This document shows positions 54,248 through 61,619 of a DNA stretch of 64,000 nucleotides, piece by piece. The stretch is from Vibrio rumoiensis (lineage in GTDB: Bacteria; Pseudomonadota; Gammaproteobacteria; Enterobacterales; Vibrionaceae): NCBI RefSeq assembly GCF_002218045.2, contig NZ_AP018685.1, positions 744,001 through 808,000 on the forward strand. Reading direction: 5' to 3'. The notes below the pieces were generated by a model, which saw only the letters and a program-made list of their open reading frames with translations, ran no database searches and was not told the DNA's origin. The position numbers were made by a program, and so were the translations under genes. Numbering within the stretch: position 1 is the stretch's first letter; each line of letters begins with the position of its first letter.

Positions 54248-54298
54248 TTGGACTCACTAGTCATCAAGTCAACTTTAGGCGAGTGGTTAATGATAAAG

Positions 54299-54333
54299 AA
54301 GGGCCTCACATACCATGTGAGGCCCTCCTTTTT
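54299..54333. terminator. Terminator between nlpI and ubiV
   Basis: An 11-bp perfect stem (GGGCCTCACAT at 54301-54311, ATGTGAGGCCC at 54315-54325) is followed by TCCTTTTT. It sits between convergent genes and may act both ways. Confidence 0.88.
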
Positions 54334-54365
54334 ATATTCCAATACTATCTGTCATAAGCGAAAGA

Positions 54366-55256
54366 TTAATGCTGCACTAGTCCCGCCAATTGATGCCAAT
54401 AACCATTACATTGCTTGCTATCGGTAATGATTCGATTTTGATTATCCTCATTGGCTTTAAAATTCGATAATGTGGTCAGTGTTTCTGTACCTAATGGACT
54501 TAAACGCACCACATCAACAAAACCTTTCATGCTCTGCAGATCATTACCTAGGTTATAACAATAACCAGACTGCGTTTGGATACCATTTAAGTTGAAGACT
54601 TCTTGACCTTCTTGGCTGCTTACTTGAATACCTGTTGGATACTTGATACAGCAAGTTTCACAATCATCTTTCGCTTTATCTTCAGCGCGCGCGGTAAAGC
54701 AACGAGCAGAGTAGGCGAGAGGTAAATATCCATAACTGAATACTTCTACTTCAAATTGCTCACGAATGCCCAGTTCATCACATTGCTCTAATGTGTTAAG
54801 TAACCAATCTCGAGATAACTCAACTGGCATACACCAGCGTATCATGCCTAGTTTGGCAAACAATTTTAGCGTGTGGGCATTATAAGTATTCACAGCTGTG
54901 CCTACTACGAAAGGGATCTTCGCTTCATGCGCTAACTGAATCGCTGAAACATCATTCGCTTCAATAGCAAAGTCGCCATTGTCGATGTATCTTTTCATCA
55001 CATTCACTTCACTTGGCGCTTCAAGCAAAGCCATGGTTGATAAGACGACTTGTTTACCCGCCTCCGCTAATTCTTTGGCAATATCAAACCATTGAGCCGG
55101 TTTCATTTCTCGGCGTTTAGAGCAAACCGATTCGCCAAGATAAATGATGTCAGCCTGGCTTTGTTTTGCTTGCTGATAAAAACTTTCCACATTGGCTTTT
55201 GGCCAAAAATAAAGAATAGGGCCAAGGGAGTATTGTAAGTTATTTTCTTGAGTCAT
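54366..55256 (-). CDS. ubiV: O2-independent ubiquinone biosynthesis protein UbiV (U32 family)
   Basis: With UbiU and UbiT, UbiV allows the ring-hydroxylation steps of ubiquinone synthesis without oxygen; UbiU-UbiV is a heterodimer carrying 4Fe-4S clusters. The 296-residue protein has candidate cluster ligands in ESVCSKRREM and the later CFTARAEDKAKDDCETC cysteines. Family features are YLGESVCSKRR and SARCFTARAEDK. It lies 16 bases downstream of ubiU, hence the same operon. Confidence 0.94.
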   Translation of the reverse strand: MTQENNLQYSLGPILYFWPKANVESFYQQAKQSQADIIYLGESVCSKRREMKPAQWFDIAKELAEAGKQVVLSTMALLEAPSEVNVMKRYIDNGDFAIEANDVSAIQLAHEAKIPFVVGTAVNTYNAHTLKLFAKLGMIRWCMPVELSRDWLLNTLEQCDELGIREQFEVEVFSYGYLPLAYSARCFTARAEDKAKDDCETCCIKYPTGIQVSSQEGQEVFNLNGIQTQSGYCYNLGNDLQSMKGFVDVVRLSPLGTETLTTLSNFKANEDNQNRIITDSKQCNGYWHQLAGLVQH

Positions 55257-55272
55257 GGTTTTGTCCTATCTA

Positions 55273-56286
55273 CTACTGCCATTTACGGTGATAAGCACCA
55301 AGTGTCGTTTGTGTGCCTTCAGACACATTGGCTAAAGTAGCATCCCATTGAGGTTCAACTTGGTATGCCTCTGGGTTAGCTAGATAGCGATCGATTGCCG
55401 CACGCCAAGTGCGTGTCACTTGTTCCACATATGCAGGGCTACGTTGACGGCCTTCAATTTTCACTGAAGCCACATTGGCAGCAAAAAGCTCTGGTAGCAT
55501 CGATAATGTATTCAGACTCGTTGGTTCTTCTAATACGTGATAACGCTGATCTTCACCGGTGATATTAATATCAAAGCGGCCTTTGCAAAGCGTTGGGTAG
55601 CCAGCATTCTCGCCTTCTCCATAACGGTCGATGAGAATGTCGTTCAAGCGTGACTCTAAGCCATTTGATGTTTCTTGCCAGCGAACATACTTAGCAGGAG
55701 AACAAGCTCCGACCGTGTTTGGGGATTCACCGGTTAGGTAAGACGAGAGATAGCAACGGCCTTCAGACATAATGCATAAGCTGCCAAAAGCAAACACTTC
55801 TAGTTCAACACCCGCCGGAATATTTCGCGATAATTGCTTCACTTGGTGCATAGAAAGGACGCGCGGTAGAACCACTCGTTTAACATTAAAGTTACTGGCG
55901 TAGAAGTTGACGGCAGCGCTGTTGGTTGCTGATGCTTGAACGGATAAATGCAATTCCATCTCTGGGTATTTATTCGAGGCATAGTCGAGTAACGCAATAT
56001 CCGCGATGATGAGTGCATCGACTCCAATATCAACGGCTTGATCGACTGCATTGGTCCAACGTTCGAAGCCATTAGGGTGAGCAAAAGTATTTAACGCGAC
56101 ATGAATTTTTTTATTATGGTCGTGGACATATTGAACCGCTTTATCGAGTTTTTTTCCGCTGAAGTTTAATCCAGCAAAGTGACGAGCGTTGGTGTCATCT
56201 TTGAATCCAATATAAACAGCATCCGCACCACAATCGATAGCCGTTTTGAGTGCAGGTAAATTGCCCGCGGGGCAAAGTAGTTCCAT
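55273..56286 (-). CDS. ubiU: O2-independent ubiquinone biosynthesis protein UbiU (U32 family)
   Basis: Partner of UbiV in anaerobic ubiquinone hydroxylation. The 337-residue protein is very close to E. coli UbiU (YhbU): MELLCPAGNLPALKTAID, DDTNARHFAGLNFS, and the cluster cysteines in GSLCIMSEGRCYLSSY, GACSPAKYVRW and YPTLCKGR. It begins the minus-strand ubiUV operon, divergent from ubiT across a 195-base gap. Confidence 0.96.
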   Translation of the reverse strand: MELLCPAGNLPALKTAIDCGADAVYIGFKDDTNARHFAGLNFSGKKLDKAVQYVHDHNKKIHVALNTFAHPNGFERWTNAVDQAVDIGVDALIIADIALLDYASNKYPEMELHLSVQASATNSAAVNFYASNFNVKRVVLPRVLSMHQVKQLSRNIPAGVELEVFAFGSLCIMSEGRCYLSSYLTGESPNTVGACSPAKYVRWQETSNGLESRLNDILIDRYGEGENAGYPTLCKGRFDINITGEDQRYHVLEEPTSLNTLSMLPELFAANVASVKIEGRQRSPAYVEQVTRTWRAAIDRYLANPEAYQVEPQWDATLANVSEGTQTTLGAYHRKWQ

Positions 56287-56481
56287 CCTTTTTACCTTGT
56301 AAATTGTATAGTGAGTAATATTTTATGGGATCTGTACTCGCAGGAATTGATGTAAGGCAGGTTTCTGTCTGATACCACTAACCATAAAGTGGTTTTTTTC
56401 GGTAAATGAGATGTTTTTTGATTCAACTCAGGGATGTCATTTATCAACTATGTAAAGTGAAGGTTTTTAAATGGAGGTTTT

Positions 56482-56994
56482 ATGTTTTCTCGTTTCCGCT
56501 CTCAAGCCGTTGCCAGTGCAGCTTCGTTGTTGGCCATTCCTACCAAACTGATCCCACAATCGCTTCATAATAAAGTATTACTTGAAGGGCTAAAGCGAGT
56601 TTTTCATGAAGCGCTAGAAGATGGGGATTTTGAGTTTTTACAAGACCGTTGGCTAAAGGTTTCGATCAATGATATCCAGTTAAGTTGGATGATCAGTTAC
56701 GATGATGGGCAATTGATCGTATCGAATAAACTTCAACAACAAGATGTCAGCTTTTCTGGTTGCCTGAATGACATGGTCTTGATTGCTGGGCGAAAAGAAG
56801 ATCCTGATACCTTGTTTTTTCAACGTCGTCTAAAAATTGAAGGGGATACCGAGCTTGGGTTAGAGGTGAAAAATTTGATGGATAGCCTAGATTTAGATTC
56901 CCTACCTAAACCCGTTACTCAAACGATGCAGCAATTAGCGAGCTTTGTTCAGCAAGGCTTAGTCGATCAGACATCACAAACCGTGGTTGCTTAA
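56482..56994 (+). CDS. ubiT: Ubiquinone biosynthesis accessory factor UbiT (SCP2 domain)
   Basis: UbiT is a lipid-binding SCP2-domain protein that handles ubiquinone precursors in the oxygen-independent pathway. The 170-residue protein has the N-terminal LLAIPTKLIPQSLHNKVL segment and the SCP2 core (VSINDIQLSWMISYDDGQL; RRLKIEGDTELGLEVKNL). GGAGG precedes the ATG. It is divergent from ubiUV, as in E. coli. Confidence 0.94.
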   Translation: MFSRFRSQAVASAASLLAIPTKLIPQSLHNKVLLEGLKRVFHEALEDGDFEFLQDRWLKVSINDIQLSWMISYDDGQLIVSNKLQQQDVSFSGCLNDMVLIAGRKEDPDTLFFQRRLKIEGDTELGLEVKNLMDSLDLDSLPKPVTQTMQQLASFVQQGLVDQTSQTVVA

Positions 56995-57113
56995 ACCAGA
57001 ATAAATGTATGCTTTTTGAGTTTGCCCACAATTGATGTGAGAAAAGTGACAATGATGGCGTGATTCGGTATAGAATTCACTCCCTTATTTTCACAATTAC
57101 AATGAGAGTCACC

Positions 57114-57626
57114 ATGCAAATTCGTACCGAAGCGCCGGCTGATATTTTAACGATTGATGCATTACTGCGAGATGCCTTCCCAACCTCAGCTGAGGCTAAA
57201 TTGGTTCGTTCATTACGCGAAAATAGCCGCTTTACGCTTTCATTGGTTGCGTGCAGTGATGAAGGTGAAGTGATTGGTTATGCGTTATTTACCCCAGTGA
57301 CGGTTGATGGTGAAGATTATGGTTGGCAAGGTTTAGCGCCAGTGGCCGTCAAATCGTCTTTTCGTAAACAAGGTATTGCAGAACAACTAATACGCTCAGG
57401 TTTTGATTCGTTACTCGAATTTGGTTATACCGCCTGTGTCGTATTAGGCGATCCTAACTACTATTCTCGTTTCGGCTTTCAAAATGCCGAGCAGTTTGAT
57501 TTGGTGTCGGTTTATAACCAACTGCCTGAATTTGTCCCCGGTGCATTTCAAGTGATGCCGTTGGATGATGGTGCTTTAGATGGGAAGTCAGGCTTGGTAG
57601 AATACAGCCCAGAATTCCAAGGCTAA
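57114..57626 (+). CDS. yhbS: GNAT family N-acetyltransferase (YhbS-like)
   Basis: A 170-residue GNAT-fold acetyltransferase resembling E. coli YhbS, which also follows yhbT. The N-terminus MQIRTEAPADILTIDALLRDAF is typical, the acetyl-CoA loop is KSSFRKQGIAEQLIRSG, and VLGDPNYYSRFGFQ is the YhbS-type C-terminal signature. ATG at 57114 is preferred over an upstream open frame (57060) because of a GAGAG ribosome-binding site. Substrate unknown. Confidence 0.85.
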   Translation: MQIRTEAPADILTIDALLRDAFPTSAEAKLVRSLRENSRFTLSLVACSDEGEVIGYALFTPVTVDGEDYGWQGLAPVAVKSSFRKQGIAEQLIRSGFDSLLEFGYTACVVLGDPNYYSRFGFQNAEQFDLVSVYNQLPEFVPGAFQVMPLDDGALDGKSGLVEYSPEFQG

Positions 57627-57633
57627 CAATATT

Positions 57634-58074
57634 ATGTTTGAAAATTCCAGTTCAGAGCAGCGCAAGCAACGTTATTTAAAGGAAATGGGCATTTCAATGT
57701 TTGACGTCGCCCATCCGGATAAACTTGAGGGTTACCAAACCCCTGGTATTACATTGCCTAAAGAGTGTGTTTTATTGCTGGTGGCTGAACATTTACCTCA
57801 AGGTGAAGATGCGACGCTTTTTATCAAAGTATTGGCTAGTATGAAGTTGCAACCAGAACAAGCAAGGCACTTAACGCCAGCTCAATTAAATCAATTGCAA
57901 TCACATCACTTAGAGTGGCTTTGGTGCGCCGGAGATGAGGCTTTACTGTCGAGTGCGGATGTTATCCCTCAACGAGAATCGTTAAAGTTTTTACGTTCTT
58001 CCGCATTAAATGCGATTCATGGGAATACCCAAAACCGTCGCGATCTTTGGCAACAGATTTGTTCTTATGATTGA
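57634..58074 (+). CDS. holD: DNA polymerase III psi subunit HolD
   Basis: Psi joins chi (HolC) to the clamp-loader and so to SSB. The 146-residue protein resembles other HolD proteins: RYLKEMGISMFDVAHPDKLEG near the start, LVAEHLPQGEDATLFIKVL, LTPAQLNQL and the C-terminal RRDLWQQICSYD. Its end overlaps rimI by eight bases, the conserved holD-rimI arrangement. Confidence 0.92.
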   Translation: MFENSSSEQRKQRYLKEMGISMFDVAHPDKLEGYQTPGITLPKECVLLLVAEHLPQGEDATLFIKVLASMKLQPEQARHLTPAQLNQLQSHHLEWLWCAGDEALLSSADVIPQRESLKFLRSSALNAIHGNTQNRRDLWQQICSYD

Positions 58075-58564
58075 TAATTACCGCATTATGCCCTTACACG
58101 TTGATCACCTTGATGCTGTCTGGGCCATTGAAAAAGTAGCACATAGCCATCCTTGGTCTGAATCGATGATTCGCGATCTCTCTCATCAAAATTCACCTAA
58201 CTCAAGTAAGTATCAGTTTGGCTTATGGACCGACGAGCAACTTGCTGGTTATGTGTATAGCCAAAATGTTGTTGGTGAAGTGACGCTATTGACCATTGCG
58301 GTTGCCCCCAACCAACAAGGCAAAGGCTACGGTCGTAAATTGCTAGAACACTTGATTGACCATAGTGAAGCGTCGAAAGCGGAAAGTATTTGGCTTGAAG
58401 TGAGAGAAAGCAACCGAGGTGCGTATCAATTATATGATGCGCTTGGATTTAATGAGATCGACCGACGCGTCAATTATTACCCCTCAACAAGCAGTAAGAA
58501 TGGCAAGGAAGATGCCATCATCATGAATTTGATGTTGGATGATGACTTTAATCCATTTGCTTAA
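58067..58564 (+). CDS. rimI: Ribosomal protein S18 alanine N-acetyltransferase RimI
   Basis: RimI acetylates the N-terminus of ribosomal protein S18. ATG at 58067 gives 165 residues and overlaps the holD stop. GNAT motifs: HLDAVWAIEKVAHSHPWSE, the acetyl-CoA loop VAPNQQGKGYGRKLLEHL, and LEVRESNRGAYQLYDALGF with the family's catalytic region. E. coli RimI is 148 residues; a start at a later Met (MPLHVDHLD) would match that more closely. Confidence 0.93.
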   Translation: MIDNYRIMPLHVDHLDAVWAIEKVAHSHPWSESMIRDLSHQNSPNSSKYQFGLWTDEQLAGYVYSQNVVGEVTLLTIAVAPNQQGKGYGRKLLEHLIDHSEASKAESIWLEVRESNRGAYQLYDALGFNEIDRRVNYYPSTSSKNGKEDAIIMNLMLDDDFNPFA

Positions 58565-58729
58565 GCTTGAGTAATACTGAATAGGTTATACCCGAAACTG
58601 TGATGACTTTAGGCTTTCAACTAGAGTTATCATGAATTTTGCGTATAATTCGCCCATCTCACTTTTGTGATCCTATTATTTTGCTGTCTTTGAACAGCGA
58701 TAAGCTAAACAGTTTATAAGGTTTCCTTC

Positions 58730-60310
58730 ATGTCTTTCCTTTCTGAAGTTAGTAAGCGTCGTACGTTTGCGATCATTTCTCACCCGGATGCGGGTAAAAC
58801 AACCATTACTGAAAAAGTATTGTTATTCGGAAATGCTTTACAAAAAGCAGGTACTGTTAAAGGTCGTGGTTCAAATCAGCACGCGAAATCTGACTGGATG
58901 GAAATGGAAAAAGAACGTGGTATTTCGGTAACCACTTCAGTGATGCAGTTCCCTTATAATGATTGTTTGGTGAACTTGCTTGATACTCCAGGACACGAAG
59001 ATTTCTCGGAAGATACTTACCGTACTTTAACCGCGGTGGATTCTTGCTTGATGGTGATCGATGCGGCGAAAGGTGTCGAAGACCGTACGCGTAAGTTGAT
59101 GGAAGTGACGCGTTTACGTGATACGCCGATCGTTACCTTCATGAACAAATGTGACCGTGATACACGCGATCCAATGGATTTGCTTGATGAAGTAGAAAGC
59201 GAGTTGAAAATGGCTTGTGCCCCTGTTTCTTGGCCAATTGGTAGCGGTAAAGAATTTAAAGGCGTGTACCATATTCATCGTGATGAAACGATCTTATACG
59301 CGACAGGTCAAGGTTCAACCATTCAAGAAGTTCGTAGTATTAAAGGGCTAGATAATCCAGATCTTGATGTGGCTATCGGCGGTGAGATTGCTGAGCAACT
59401 GCGTGAAGATATGGAGTTGGTGATCGGGGCTGCGCATGAATTTGATCACGAACTTTTCCTAAAAGGAGAGTTAACGCCAGTCTTTTTCGGTACCGCTCTT
59501 GGTAACTTTGGTGTTGACCATATGCTTACCGGTTTAACTGAGTGGGCTCCGGCGCCTTTGGCTCGTGAAGCCAATGAACGTACTGTTGAAGCAACAGAAG
59601 AGAAATTCTCAGGTTTTGTATTTAAGATCCAAGCGAATATGGATCCTAAGCACCGTGACCGTATTGCTTTTATGCGTATCGTATCTGGCACATATTCTCA
59701 GGGCATGAAAATGAATCATGTCCGTACTGGTAAAATGGTGAATATTTCTGATGCGGTAACCTTTATGGCGGGTGACCGTTCTCGCGCGGAACATGCATAT
59801 GCCGGTGATATTATCGGGTTACACAACCATGGTACGATTCAGATCGGTGATACCTTCACTCAAGGTGAAACGTTGAAGTTTGCGGGGATCCCTAACTTTG
59901 CACCAGAACTGTTCCGCCGTATTCGCCTACGCGATCCACTGAAACAAAAACAATTGCTGAAAGGCCTAGTTCAGTTATCTGAAGAAGGTGCGGTGCAGGT
60001 GTTTCGTCCATTACAAAACAATGATCTTATTGTTGGTGCGGTCGGTGTACTTCAGTTTGATGTGGTTGTGGCACGCTTGAAGTCTGAATACAACGTTGAA
60101 GCAATCTATGAAGGCGTGAATGTGGCAACGGCTCGTTGGGTTGAATGTGCTGATGAGAAAAAACTTGATGAGTTTAAGCGCAAGAACCAAGTGAATTTAG
60201 CATTAGATGGCGGTGATAACTTATCTTATGTTGCGCCAACCATGGTAAATCTAAACTTAGCGAAAGAACGTTTCCCTGATATTGAGTTCCGTGCGACACG
60301 CGAGCACTAA
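58730..60310 (+). CDS. prfC: Peptide chain release factor 3
   Basis: RF3 is a translational GTPase that recycles RF1/RF2 from the ribosome. The 526-residue protein has G1 SHPDAGKTT (about residues 17-25), the switch region with KERGISVTTSVMQF, DTPGHEDFSEDTYRTL and NKCDRDTRD, then two beta-barrel domains. A TATAAT at 58644-58649 is a plausible -10 in the upstream gap, without a clear -35. Confidence 0.98.
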   Translation: MSFLSEVSKRRTFAIISHPDAGKTTITEKVLLFGNALQKAGTVKGRGSNQHAKSDWMEMEKERGISVTTSVMQFPYNDCLVNLLDTPGHEDFSEDTYRTLTAVDSCLMVIDAAKGVEDRTRKLMEVTRLRDTPIVTFMNKCDRDTRDPMDLLDEVESELKMACAPVSWPIGSGKEFKGVYHIHRDETILYATGQGSTIQEVRSIKGLDNPDLDVAIGGEIAEQLREDMELVIGAAHEFDHELFLKGELTPVFFGTALGNFGVDHMLTGLTEWAPAPLAREANERTVEATEEKFSGFVFKIQANMDPKHRDRIAFMRIVSGTYSQGMKMNHVRTGKMVNISDAVTFMAGDRSRAEHAYAGDIIGLHNHGTIQIGDTFTQGETLKFAGIPNFAPELFRRIRLRDPLKQKQLLKGLVQLSEEGAVQVFRPLQNNDLIVGAVGVLQFDVVVARLKSEYNVEAIYEGVNVATARWVECADEKKLDEFKRKNQVNLALDGGDNLSYVAPTMVNLNLAKERFPDIEFRATREH

Positions 60311-60350
60311 TATTGATGGGCTCTGAGTGAGCAAGCTTAAAGTAATGATC

Positions 60351-60380
60351 AAAAGGGTTAGCGAAATGCTAGCCCTTTTG
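60351..60380 (+). terminator. prfC terminator
   Basis: AAAAGGGTTAGC (60351-60362) pairs with GCTAGCCCTTTT (60368-60379) with one mismatch, then TGCTTT. A tandem repeat begins 13 bases later. Confidence 0.82.
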
Positions 60381-60392
60381 CTTTAATTGTTT

Positions 60393-60440
60393 CGAGAGTC
60401 GAGAGTCGAGAGTCGAGAGTCGAGAGTCGAGAGTCGAGAG
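60393..60440 (+). repeat. 7-bp tandem repeat (CGAGAGT, six full units plus six bases)
   Basis: Six perfect units of CGAGAGT (60393-60434) and a partial seventh (CGAGAG, 60435-60440) run straight into the AAGGAG ribosome-binding site of the small ORF at 60453. A seven-base unit is not a multiple of three, so unit number changes any frame read through it. It may be a simple-sequence derivative of the CGAG-rich intergenic repeats. Confidence 0.95.
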
Positions 60441-60452
60441 AAGGAGTTAAGG

Positions 60453-60608
60453 ATGATATTAGCAAAATTGAAACTTTGGTTAGCTCGCTATGATGCGTGG
60501 TGTGAAGAACTCGGCTTAACGCCTGAGCATAAGCGTAGCTGTTGTGCTTACCGAGCCGAATCCACAAACCAGAAAGACTCTTGCTCTAAAACCGACTTTA
60601 ATGCCTGA
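60453..60608 (+). CDS. Small conserved-looking protein of 51 residues, unknown function
   Basis: ATG at 60453 has a strong AAGGAG ribosome-binding site seven bases upstream. The 51-residue product has an amphipathic N-terminal helix (LAKLKLWLARYDAWCEELGL) and then a Cys-containing TPEHKRSCCAYR segment. It resembles short uncharacterised proteins of Vibrionaceae/Pasteurellaceae that I remember as a DUF5363-like family; this is tentative. Its stop overlaps the tatD-like start by eight bases (60601-60608), implying translational coupling. An in-frame TTG at 60387 would extend it through the tandem repeat. Confidence 0.7.
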   Translation: MILAKLKLWLARYDAWCEELGLTPEHKRSCCAYRAESTNQKDSCSKTDFNA

Positions 60609-61398
60609 CTATTCCTTTATCGATACCCACTGCCATTTTGATTTTCCTGTTTTTTCTGATCTTAAAGCTGAATTAACAAAAGCGGAAAAGGCTGGAGTCA
60701 GAAAAATCATCATTCCGGCTACTCAACAAGCGAGCTGGCAGAATTTAATTTCTCTCTCTTTGCAACATCCTTCTCTTTATTATGCACTTGGTCTACATCC
60801 TTATTTTCTTGAACAACACGATGGGGATGCTCTAATACGACTTGATGAAGCATTAAAACATCGAACACCCCGTTGTGTTGCTGTAGGAGAATGTGGTCTG
60901 GACTTTATGTTGAATGATGAATGTCTAACGCCAGAGAATATCGATAAGCAATATCGAATTTTTGATGAACATCTTCAACTGGCGAATCGCTATCAATTAC
61001 CGCTTATTATTCATGCTCGTAAATCACACGATAAAATTTTACAACGCTTACGTAAGATCAGACCTAATAAAGGTGGTGTCATTCACGCTTTTTCTGGTAG
61101 CTATCAGCAAGCGATGGAATATGTGAAATTAGGCTTCTATATTGGAGTTGGCGGTGTGATTACTTATGAAAGAGCGAAGAAAACGCGCCAAGCGATTGCT
61201 CAACTTCCTTTAACTGCGTTAGTGCTAGAAACTGACGCACCAGATATGCCTATATCTGGATTTCAAGGCAAACCGAATCATCCTGCATATTTACACGATA
61301 TATTTGACTCATTGTGCTTGCTTCGCCAAGAGCATAAAAGGGAGATTGCTCATCAAATTTGGCATAATAGTTGCGTGTTATTTCAACTAAAGGGATAA
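60601..61398 (+). CDS. yjjV: TatD family metal-dependent hydrolase (YjjV-like)
   Basis: A 265-residue TIM-barrel hydrolase of the TatD DNase family. It has the metal-binding THCHFD near the start (about residues 8-13), the VAVGECGLDF strand, IIHARKSHD, HAFSGS, and the ETDAPDMP motif near the end. It matches E. coli YjjV best, which also lies near deoC. ATG at 60601 gives the conserved N-terminus; upstream in-frame residues are not conserved. Nuclease activity is inferred from the family. It overlaps the small ORF before it. Confidence 0.88.
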   Translation: MPDYSFIDTHCHFDFPVFSDLKAELTKAEKAGVRKIIIPATQQASWQNLISLSLQHPSLYYALGLHPYFLEQHDGDALIRLDEALKHRTPRCVAVGECGLDFMLNDECLTPENIDKQYRIFDEHLQLANRYQLPLIIHARKSHDKILQRLRKIRPNKGGVIHAFSGSYQQAMEYVKLGFYIGVGGVITYERAKKTRQAIAQLPLTALVLETDAPDMPISGFQGKPNHPAYLHDIFDSLCLLRQEHKREIAHQIWHNSCVLFQLKG

Positions 61399-61408
61399 AT
61401 ACGGTGAA

Positions 61409-61473
61409 TGTGATGCAACCGTTTGCTTTTCTGTCAATATGAAAAAAGCAAACGTTTGGTGATGTAGATCACG
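61409..61473 (+). promoter_or_regulatory. nupC control region: two LacI-family-like operators and a CRP site
   Basis: ATGCAACCGTTTGCTT (61413-61428) and AAGCAAACGTTTGGTG (61446-61461) are palindrome-like sites with central CG, 13 and 12 of 16 positions matching the PurR consensus; centres are 33 bp apart. A CRP-like site GGTGA-N6-TCACG (61458-61473, 8 of 10) overlaps the end of the second, and a perfect TGTGA half-site (61409-61413) touches the first. E. coli nupC is controlled by CytR and CRP, so CytR or PurR is the candidate repressor. Confidence 0.6.
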
Positions 61474-61523
61474 CTCGAACATGTTTTTCACTGAACTTTC
61501 ATAAATAAGTGTGACTTTGGTAT

Positions 61524-61552
61524 TACTTTGTTACCTCTTGTCAGAGTATAAT
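61524..61552 (+). promoter_or_regulatory. nupC promoter
   Basis: TTACTT (61524-61529), 17 bases and a perfect TATAAT (61547-61552) followed by a GC-rich CGCCTCCG. The weak -35 suits an activator-dependent promoter. The CRP-like site at 61458-61473 is centred roughly 93 bp before the expected start. Confidence 0.65.
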
Positions 61553-61619
61553 CGCCTCCGCTTTTTGAGCCCTGAAACAATTTTTAATCAATTCACTACA
61601 AATAAGGAAGCCATATACC

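Noticed and set aside
56287..56481. Possible FNR site (TTGAT words) between ubiU and ubiT, attractive because the pathway is anaerobic.
   Set aside because: No TTGAT-N4-ATCAA pair with acceptable spacing could be found; only isolated half-sites.
58586..58612. TATACCC sequence before prfC resembling the end of the MITE-like repeat.
   Set aside because: Similarity is only about eight bases, and no opposite terminal repeat follows.
60393..60440. Tandem repeat considered as a CRISPR array or protein-coding repeat.
   Set aside because: The 7-base unit has no spacers, and frame use through it is not supported; it is a simple-sequence repeat.
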